DNA of 64,000 bases from Nocardioides luti (lineage in GTDB: Bacteria; Actinomycetota; Actinomycetes; Propionibacteriales; Nocardioidaceae), in contig NZ_JACKXE010000001.1 in assembly GCF_014212315.1 (NCBI RefSeq), positions 3,534,001 to 3,598,000 of the forward strand, given 5' to 3'. Positions 58,735 through 64,000 of this stretch are shown piece after piece. The first letter of the stretch is position 1; every line of letters begins with the position of its first letter. Both the position numbers and the translations under genes were made by a program. Below the pieces are notes generated by a model that ran no database searches, had not been told where the DNA came from, and saw nothing but the letters and a program-made list of their open reading frames with translations.

Positions 58735-59802
58735 TCAGGGGCGGCGCGAGCCCGGCAGCCGGTCGCGCAGCCGGGCCACCTTGCCGCCGCCGCCGCCCTC
58801 GCCGCCCGCGCCCTGCTCCACCGCGTGGAAGGGCCGCTTGGGCTGGTCGCGAACCGCCGCGAGCCGGGACTCGAGCTCCTGGAGGGCGCCGGCGGGCAGC
58901 GCCCGGGGTGTGCGCGCCGCGTGCAGCGGGTCGACGGTCTCGAGCAGCCCGAGGTCGCGCAGCGTCTCGACGTCGTCACGGGTGGTGCGCTCGTAGATCC
59001 TGCGGAGGTAGGTCTCCCGGACCTCGTCCGGGAGGTCCTTGCCCACCAGCGCGGCGAGGGCGTCGGCGGTGATGCCGCGGTTGGGGCGGAACTGCGCCTT
59101 CCCGGCGGAGGACAGGGCCGCCCACTTGCGGGCGAACTCCTCGCCCGAGATCGAGTCGTAGTGCAGCACGGCCAGCCCGGGCGCCCGGTGGCCCTCGGCG
59201 ATCCGCCCCTCGTCGTCGACGGCGTTGTGCAGCGTGAGCCGCAGCCCCGAGCCGGGGCGGACGCCGGCCTTGCCCTTGACGTGGCCGTGGAAGTAGACGG
59301 TGTTGCTCGGCTCCGTGATCACCCCGAGGGTGAAGAGGAGGTGGAGGTCCTGCTGGTCGAGCAGCCGCTTGAAGAGGGTCGGGGGAGCGTCGACGTGCCA
59401 CTGGCTGACCGCCTCGAGCGGGTCGAGGCGGAGCGCGCCGGTGTCGGCCGGCACCGCGGCCAGCAGGTCCGGATCGACCCGGGCGACCTCGTCCCCGTCG
59501 ACGTGCACGACCCACTCGGCCCAGGCGAGGTCGCGCACCGCGTCGAGGACGACGTTGGCGTTGATCCGCTGGCGGACGTTGAGACCCGCGGGCCGGTCGT
59601 CGCGCCACCAGCCGGCGCGGCCCGTGGGCACGGCCGTCACGTGGGGGTGGGCGTCCAGCTCGGCGCGCACCTCGGCCTGCCCGGGGTCCTTCGGGGCATC
59701 GAGGAAGACGACCATGTGGTCCACGCCGGAGGCGAGGTTCGCGGCCACGAAACGGCGTACGTTCGGCAGGGAATCCCTGATGGTCGAGGCCGTGAGCAGC
59801 AT
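58735..59802 (-). CDS. glycosyltransferase family 2 (PF13704-like)
   Basis: 355 aa. The pattern SLPNVRRFVAANLASGVDHMVVFLDAPKD followed by WVVHVDGDEVARVDPDLLAAV (a DGD metal site) is that of Glyco_tranf_2_4/GT92-like enzymes, which often modify surface or lipid-linked glycans. A conserved tail VLHYDSISGEEFARKWAAL resembles that of Fringe/GT92-type proteins. The C-terminus is Gly/Arg-rich. The gene is convergent with the sulfotransferase gene (6-nt gap) and divergent from the EEP gene at 59882. Substrate unknown. Confidence 0.8.
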   Translation of the reverse strand: MLLTASTIRDSLPNVRRFVAANLASGVDHMVVFLDAPKDPGQAEVRAELDAHPHVTAVPTGRAGWWRDDRPAGLNVRQRINANVVLDAVRDLAWAEWVVHVDGDEVARVDPDLLAAVPADTGALRLDPLEAVSQWHVDAPPTLFKRLLDQQDLHLLFTLGVITEPSNTVYFHGHVKGKAGVRPGSGLRLTLHNAVDDEGRIAEGHRAPGLAVLHYDSISGEEFARKWAALSSAGKAQFRPNRGITADALAALVGKDLPDEVRETYLRRIYERTTRDDVETLRDLGLLETVDPLHAARTPRALPAGALQELESRLAAVRDQPKRPFHAVEQGAGGEGGGGGKVARLRDRLPGSRRP

Positions 59803-59869
59803 GCGGCGGAGCCTAGCGAACGGCTCCGGTGGGGCTCCGGACGAAGCCGTCGGCCCGGTCGCCCTGTGT

Positions 59870-59875
59870 TAACGT
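59870..59875 (+). promoter_or_regulatory. -10 element of the secreted EEP gene (leaderless)
   Basis: TAACGT ends 6 nt before the GTG at 59882. Confidence 0.5.
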
Positions 59876-59881
59876 CCCTCG

Positions 59882-60943
59882 GTGCCCACCCCCGTCCACC
59901 GCGCGCCTGATCGGGCGCGCCCGCGCCTGCTGGCCGCGCTGACCGCGTTCGTCTGCCTGGCCGTCGTGGCGACCGCGATCGCCTCGACGAGGCTGTCCGA
60001 CGACCCGGCGCCGACGCCCTCCTCGGACGCGTCGCCGGTGGCCGCCGAGCTGGCGGACACCACCGTCGCCGGCAAGGACGCCCAGCCGGTCCGCAAGCAG
60101 CGGCCGATGCGGATCGTGCCGGGCATCGTCTTCCACCGGCTGCCCCCGCCGCCGAAGCCGTCCAAGAAGGACCTCGCCGACAAGGCCGAGGCGCTGGCCC
60201 CGGCCGGCGGCCCCTTCGACGTGCACATCGGCACCTTCAACGTGCTGGGCAGCCAGCACTCGGTCAAGGGCGGCGACAAGCCGAACTACCCGCCCGCCTC
60301 GGTCCGGACGGCCCGCACCGCCGACCTGATCGCCCAGCACGGGGTGCGGGTGCTCGGCACCCAGGAGCTGCAGGACGACCAGCTGCGCGACCTGCAGGCG
60401 CGCACCGGCTTCGCGGCGTACCCCGGCTTCTCGTGGGGGACCCTCGAGACCGACAACTCGATCCTGTACGACCCCGACCTGTACGAGTTCGTCTCCGGCA
60501 GCAAGTTCACGATCACCTTCGTCGGCCGCCCGCGGCCGCAACCGATCCTGCGCCTGCGCGACCGGGGGACCGGTCGCGAGTTCTACGTCGTCAACACCCA
60601 CCCCTCGCCCGGCGGCGGACGCGCACTCGCCGAGCGCCGGCGGGCCCAGGCGATCACCGTCGGCGTGATCAAGCAGCTCAAGGCGTCCGGGCTCCCCGTC
60701 TTCGCGACCGGGGACATGAACGACCGCCAGGAGTTCTACTGCCAGGTCGTCACCCCGGCGCAGATGACGGCCCCGAACGGCGGCAGCACCGCGGGTGGCT
60801 GCCACCCGCCGCCGATGCCGATGCCGGTCGACTGGGTCGTCGGCAGCGGCGCCACGTGGAGCAGCTACTGGCGCGACGTGCGCACCACCGAGCAGAAGAT
60901 CAGCGACCACATCTTCGTCAGCGCGCTCGCGCACGTCGGCTGA
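59882..60943 (+). CDS. secreted endonuclease/exonuclease/phosphatase (EEP) family protein
   Basis: 353 aa. An N-terminal membrane/signal helix (RLLAALTAFVCLAVVATAIAS) and a linker precede an EEP domain from about residue 110. Catalytic segments are in place: IGTFNVLG, LGTQELQDDQL, VVNTHPSPGGGRA, ATGDMNDRQEF, VDWVVG and SDHIFVSA. The GTG start follows directly after a -10 hexamer. It may be a nuclease or a phosphodiesterase acting outside the cell. It has its own promoter and is followed by a GC-rich hairpin region and the second secreted EEP gene. Confidence 0.85.
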   Translation: MPTPVHRAPDRARPRLLAALTAFVCLAVVATAIASTRLSDDPAPTPSSDASPVAAELADTTVAGKDAQPVRKQRPMRIVPGIVFHRLPPPPKPSKKDLADKAEALAPAGGPFDVHIGTFNVLGSQHSVKGGDKPNYPPASVRTARTADLIAQHGVRVLGTQELQDDQLRDLQARTGFAAYPGFSWGTLETDNSILYDPDLYEFVSGSKFTITFVGRPRPQPILRLRDRGTGREFYVVNTHPSPGGGRALAERRRAQAITVGVIKQLKASGLPVFATGDMNDRQEFYCQVVTPAQMTAPNGGSTAGGCHPPPMPMPVDWVVGSGATWSSYWRDVRTTEQKISDHIFVSALAHVG

Positions 60944-61014
60944 GAAAACCCGTCCACGCCCCGGATCCGGCCGCGGACCGGGCCCTGCACCCGACCCCGG
61001 ATCCGGGCCCGAGA

Positions 61015-61030
61015 ACTACACGTCTGTAGT
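61015..61030. promoter_or_regulatory. perfect palindromic operator candidate upstream of the second EEP gene
   Basis: ACTACA-CGTC-TGTAGT, extended to GAACTACA/TGTAGTTC (61013-61032), a perfect inverted repeat centred about 113 nt before the GTG at 61136. The same motif with one changed base per arm is upstream of the amidase gene at 14166. Confidence 0.55.
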
Positions 61031-61135
61031 TCGTCCGAACTCGTTGCCACGGTGCTGATGTTGCTGGTGTGATGGATGGGATCAAGGTCCCGGGAGCGAT
61101 CCGGGGGACCCGTCAGAGCATCAGGAGACGGCATC

Positions 61136-62545
61136 GTGAAGTCCCACCGCACCCCCTCGACCACCTCGCCCCGCGCCCGACGACGGACGGCGGCGGCGGT
61201 CGCCGTCGCGGCCCTCGGCCTCAGCGGCCTGGCCGTCCTCGGCGGTGCACCGGTGCAGGCGGCGGACGGCCGGACCGCCCCCGCAGCGACGTCGGGCAAG
61301 GCGAAGGACACCGTCCCCGCCGAGGTCGTGATGGTGCAGGCGAACATCAAGACCGGCATGACGCTCAACCGCTTCCAGTCCGACGTCCGCACGGTGCTGG
61401 CCCCGAGACCCGACTTCGTGACCTACAACGAGGTGCCGCGCCGCAACGACCTGGTCCTGGCCCCCGCCGGCTACGCCATCTGGCGCACGCCCGGCGAGTA
61501 CACCGGCGCCGTGCCGGTCGCGTGGCGCGAGGACACCTGGACCGCCATCGCGCAGGGCACGGTCCGGGTCAGCAACTACCGCAAGATCCCGCCGAAGCGG
61601 CACACGATGCTCGGCCTGCGCTACGCCAACTGGGTGACGCTGTCGTCCGTCGACGGGCGCACCGTCTCGGTCGTCTCCACCCACGTCCCGCCCATCGTCA
61701 ACGGCATGCCCGACCTGCGCCGCCGCACCGTGAAGAAGATCGGCGCACTCGTCACCGAGCTCAAGGGCAGCGGTCCGGTGCTCGTCGGCGGCGACTTCAA
61801 CCTGCACTACAAGAGCGCGGCCTACCCCCGCGACGTGCTGACCGGGGACGGCATGGTGCCGACGTACGACGCCCTCGGCAGCTACTTCCCGACCGGCGAC
61901 CACCAGGGCATGACGATCGACTACATCTTCGCCACCCCGGAGGAGCAGATCCAGGTCGTCGACCAGCGCGCGGTGGAGCTCTACTCCGACCACGACGCCC
62001 TCGTCGCCGGGCTGAACTGGACGGTCGACGCCCCCACCGAGACCACGGCCGTCACCAACGTGCCGTCCGGCAGCACGGCCGAGAAGCGCCTCGTCGTCAA
62101 GCAGGTCGTCCGCTCGCTGCGCCAGTCCGTCGCCGGTGACACCGTCGACCTGGTGACGTCCAACCTCCTGCTCACGAAGGTCTCCGACGCCGTCAAGGCG
62201 GCCGTCGCGCGTGGCGTCTCCGTGCGGGTGATCACGCGCAGCCCCGTGCTGACCTCGGTCGAGCAGGGCCTGGCCGCGGCGATCGGGACGACCACCGGCA
62301 CCGGCACCGGCGTGCGCCAGTGCGTCGACGTCTGCGCCCAGACCTGGGCCGACGCCGGCGCGCCGACGACGATGCTGCTGCACCTGGCCGCCACCGGCGC
62401 CCCGACGCTGCGGGTTGACGTGAACGGCGTGCTCGACCGGACCGCGGTCACCTCCACGCGCTCGGCGACGCTGCGGACCGGCAACATCGGGCTCGCCCAG
62501 GCGCAGGACTACCTCGCCCGGTTGGACTCCACCACGCCGCAGTAG
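61136..62545 (+). CDS. secreted EEP-family protein with PLD-like C-terminal half
   Basis: 469 aa. The GTG at 61136 has AGGAG 8 nt upstream; the product starts with a basic N-terminus and a signal helix (TAAAVAVAALGLSGLAVLGGAPVQA). The EEP domain (about 65-300) is intact: MVQANIKTG, VTYNEVPRRND, VVSTHVPPI, LVGGDFNLHY, TIDYIFATP, YSDHDALVAG. The C-terminal 150 residues (LVVKQVVRSLRQSVAGDTVDLVTSNLLLTKVSDAVKAAVARGVSVRVIT) resemble the start of a PLD half-domain without an HxK motif. So it pairs one phosphodiesterase fold with a degenerate second. Preceded by a shared palindromic operator. Confidence 0.8.
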   Translation: MKSHRTPSTTSPRARRRTAAAVAVAALGLSGLAVLGGAPVQAADGRTAPAATSGKAKDTVPAEVVMVQANIKTGMTLNRFQSDVRTVLAPRPDFVTYNEVPRRNDLVLAPAGYAIWRTPGEYTGAVPVAWREDTWTAIAQGTVRVSNYRKIPPKRHTMLGLRYANWVTLSSVDGRTVSVVSTHVPPIVNGMPDLRRRTVKKIGALVTELKGSGPVLVGGDFNLHYKSAAYPRDVLTGDGMVPTYDALGSYFPTGDHQGMTIDYIFATPEEQIQVVDQRAVELYSDHDALVAGLNWTVDAPTETTAVTNVPSGSTAEKRLVVKQVVRSLRQSVAGDTVDLVTSNLLLTKVSDAVKAAVARGVSVRVITRSPVLTSVEQGLAAAIGTTTGTGTGVRQCVDVCAQTWADAGAPTTMLLHLAATGAPTLRVDVNGVLDRTAVTSTRSATLRTGNIGLAQAQDYLARLDSTTPQ

Positions 62546-62573
62546 CGGGCGGCGGCCGGGTCCGGGCGCTCGC

Positions 62574-62579
62574 TAGAGT
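62574..62579 (+). promoter_or_regulatory. -10 element of the second sulfotransferase gene (leaderless)
   Basis: TAGAGT ends 6 nt before the ATG at 62586. Confidence 0.5.
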
Positions 62580-62585
62580 CGCGCC

Positions 62586-63749
62586 ATGCCCGGACCGCGA
62601 CCGCTCTACCTGCACATCGGCCTGCAGAAGACCGGCACGTCGTACCTCCAGAGCATCTTCTGGCGCAACCAGGAGCGGCTCGAGGAGCAGGGCCTCGACC
62701 TGGTCCCGGGCAGCAAGCGCGGTGCCTTCCACCTGATGCTGCGGGTGCGGGACCGCTACCAGCCCGAGCTCGACCCGCCGGAGGTGTCGCAGGCGCTGGA
62801 GCGCTTCACGACCGCGCTGGCCGAGGCGACCGGGTCGCGGGCGTGGCTCAGCCAGGAGTCCCTGGCCGCCTGCACGCCGGAGCAGATCGGCACCCTGCTC
62901 GAGGCCTGCCGGGACCGCGAGGTGCACGTCGTGCTCACCGTGCGCGACCTCGGCCGGCAGCTGCCGTCCTCGTGGCAGCAGGCGCTCCAGTCCGGTGCCT
63001 CGATGGAGTACGGCGCCTACATCGAGCGCCTGCGCCGGCTGATGGAGCAGGGCGCGACCGACAGCCGCCGCCTGCACCTCGACCCGCCGCTGGTGCTGGA
63101 GCGCTGGGCCGAGCACGTGCCGCCCGAGCGCATCCACGTCGTCACGGTGCCGCCTGCCGGCGGCAGCCCCACGCTGCTGCTCGAGCGCTACTGCCGGGTG
63201 CTCGGCGTGGACCCGGCCGACCTCGAGAGCGAGGTCGCGTCGGCGAACCGGGGCCTGGGGCGGGTGCAGAGCGAGGTGCTGCGCCGCGTCAACGCCGACC
63301 TCGGGCCGGACGTGAAGCGCCGCCAGGTCTACGGCACGGTCGGCAAGCGCTACTTCGCGGTCCAGGTGCTCGGCAGCCAGGACGGCCCCCGGATCAAGGT
63401 GCCCGAGCGGTTCGAGGCGTGGTGCCGCGAGGTCTCCGACCGGCACATCGCCGGGATGGCCGCGGCGGGCTACGCCGTCGAGGGCGACCTCGGCGACCTG
63501 CGCAGCGCCTCCGCGTCGTTCGCGACCGACGAGCTCCCGCCGCGCAACCGCGAGGTGGCCGCCTCGGCGATCAAGGCGCTGGTCGTCATGCTCACCGAGC
63601 GTGCCGAGCGTCGCGCCGAGGTGGTGCTGCCGGCCCCGGGCGAGCTGCCCGAGCCCGCGGCCCCGCCCTCGCCGCCCCCCGTGCGGTCGCTCGCCGCCCG
63701 GGTGCGCCGCCGTCTGGCGGGCGCCGCGGCACGTGGGAAATCCCACTGA
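62586..63749 (+). CDS. sulfotransferase family protein, paralog of the 57643 gene
   Basis: 387 aa. The PAPS loop LHIGLQKTGTSYLQSIFWRNQ (residues about 8-28) and the region VVLTVRDLGRQLPSSWQQALQSG match those of the sulfotransferase at 57643, with the same spacing. The C-terminus is a Pro/Ala-rich basic tail (from LPAPGELPEPAAPPSPPP). It follows the second secreted EEP gene by 40 nt but has its own promoter. The acceptor is unknown; two similar sulfotransferases within 5 kb suggest two sulfation sites on one polymer. Confidence 0.8.
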   Translation: MPGPRPLYLHIGLQKTGTSYLQSIFWRNQERLEEQGLDLVPGSKRGAFHLMLRVRDRYQPELDPPEVSQALERFTTALAEATGSRAWLSQESLAACTPEQIGTLLEACRDREVHVVLTVRDLGRQLPSSWQQALQSGASMEYGAYIERLRRLMEQGATDSRRLHLDPPLVLERWAEHVPPERIHVVTVPPAGGSPTLLLERYCRVLGVDPADLESEVASANRGLGRVQSEVLRRVNADLGPDVKRRQVYGTVGKRYFAVQVLGSQDGPRIKVPERFEAWCREVSDRHIAGMAAAGYAVEGDLGDLRSASASFATDELPPRNREVAASAIKALVVMLTERAERRAEVVLPAPGELPEPAAPPSPPPVRSLAARVRRRLAGAAARGKSH

Positions 63750-63781
63750 TCCACGCCGGCTGCGCACGGCGTACCGACCGG

Positions 63782-63787
63782 TAGGCT
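63782..63787 (+). promoter_or_regulatory. -10 element of the acyl-CoA dehydrogenase gene
   Basis: TAGGCT would start transcription near 63794, leaving a leader of about 32 nt with GGAAGGA about 8 nt before the ATG. Confidence 0.45.
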
Positions 63788-63825
63788 CGCTTCAGCTCAC
63801 GCTCCCCGAACGGAAGGACCGCCCC

Positions 63826-64000
63826 ATGGGCCGCCTCTGCGAGACCGACGGACTCACCGACGACCAGACCGAGATCCTCAAGGCCGTCCGCTCGTTCGTG
63901 GACAAGGAGATCCTGCCGGTCGCCACGGAGCTCGAGCACGCCGACGAGTACCCCCAGGAGATCGTCGACGGTCTCAAGGAGCTCGGCATCTTCGGCCTGA
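63826..64000 (+). CDS. acyl-CoA dehydrogenase (N-terminal part, cut by the window edge)
   Basis: 58 complete codons from ATG 63826, cut by the right edge. The sequence LTDDQTEILKAVRSFVDKEILPVATELEHADEYPQEIVDGLKELGIFGL is the alpha-helical N-terminal domain of the FAD-dependent acyl-CoA dehydrogenase family, which introduces a double bond into acyl-CoA in beta-oxidation or amino-acid breakdown. GGAAGGA is the ribosome binding site. Substrate class cannot be judged from the fragment. Confidence 0.88.
   Translation, partial: MGRLCETDGLTDDQTEILKAVRSFVDKEILPVATELEHADEYPQEIVDGLKELGIFGL

Overview
The window reads as a chromosomal segment of a high-GC actinobacterium, most likely Nocardioides or a close relative in the Nocardioidaceae. 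The reasons are strong G/C bias at third codon positions, WhiB, MtrAB-LpqB, LCP and F420 genes, gene order matching the Mycobacterium tuberculosis Rv3235-Rv3268 block, a DUF222/HNH (13E12-type) gene, and palindromic repeats of a type common in Nocardioides. No rRNA, tRNA, prophage, IS transposase or CRISPR array was seen.

Layout. 0-4.7 kb: the end of a SigB/SigF-type sigma factor, a phenylacetate gene pair (PaaI-like thioesterase, PaaK-like CoA ligase), a crotonase, a short LCP ligase and an acyl-CoA thioesterase. 4.8-13.1 kb: a tightly packed galactan module: a four-TM LCP protein, two GlfT1-like glycosyltransferases, UDP-galactopyranose mutase (Glf), GlfT2 and the Wzm/Wzt exporter. 13.1-14.26 kb: a gene-free, very GC-rich repeat region with three large hairpin elements. 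14.3-17.2 kb: a secreted PGRP/amidase with FG-GAP repeats. 17.2-34.1 kb: nucleotide-sugar and F420 genes (TIGR03089, ManC, DUF3105, FbiB/CofE, FbiA/CofD, WhiB, a glycosyltransferase-membrane fusion, DUF5719, zincin-like protein, DUF3499, ManB, Trm112-like protein, SIS protein), an acyltransferase, a CDF transporter and AhcY. 34.2-47.8 kb: MtrA-MtrB-LpqB-ComF, a candidate raiA-type structured RNA, long-form HPF, a NarL-type regulator, a YcaQ/AlkX-like glycosylase, SecA and three accessory genes. 47.8-49.6 kb: an HNH/DUF222 gene and a second family of palindromic repeats. 49.6-54 kb: TatB, Mrp, an EEP-family protein, DUF1003 and an MgtE-N/CBS protein. 54-63.8 kb: an accessory region of secreted or surface-modifying proteins (lipoprotein, PLD-like protein, LicD-methyltransferase fusion, small coiled-coil protein, two sulfotransferases, a glycosyltransferase, two secreted EEP proteins). 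The window ends inside an acyl-CoA dehydrogenase gene.

How it fits together. The 4.8-13.1 kb module could by itself make UDP-galactofuranose, polymerise a galactan on a lipid carrier, export it and attach it to peptidoglycan through the LCP protein. ManC and ManB supply GDP-mannose. The 54-63.8 kb genes look like a decoration set for a surface glycopolymer. Many genes have a TANNNT -10 hexamer ending 6-8 nt before the start codon, which implies frequent leaderless mRNAs and was used to settle several starts.

The least explained parts are the non-coding ones: (1) three hairpins at 13.2-14.0 kb with equal 50-nt loops, one inverted relative to the others and carrying unrelated but perfectly complementary arms; (2) a second palindromic family at 49.3-49.6 kb with compensatory arm changes; (3) the roughly 400-nt leader of hpf; (4) a shared GAACTACA-N4-TGTAGTTC-like operator upstream of two secreted-protein genes.
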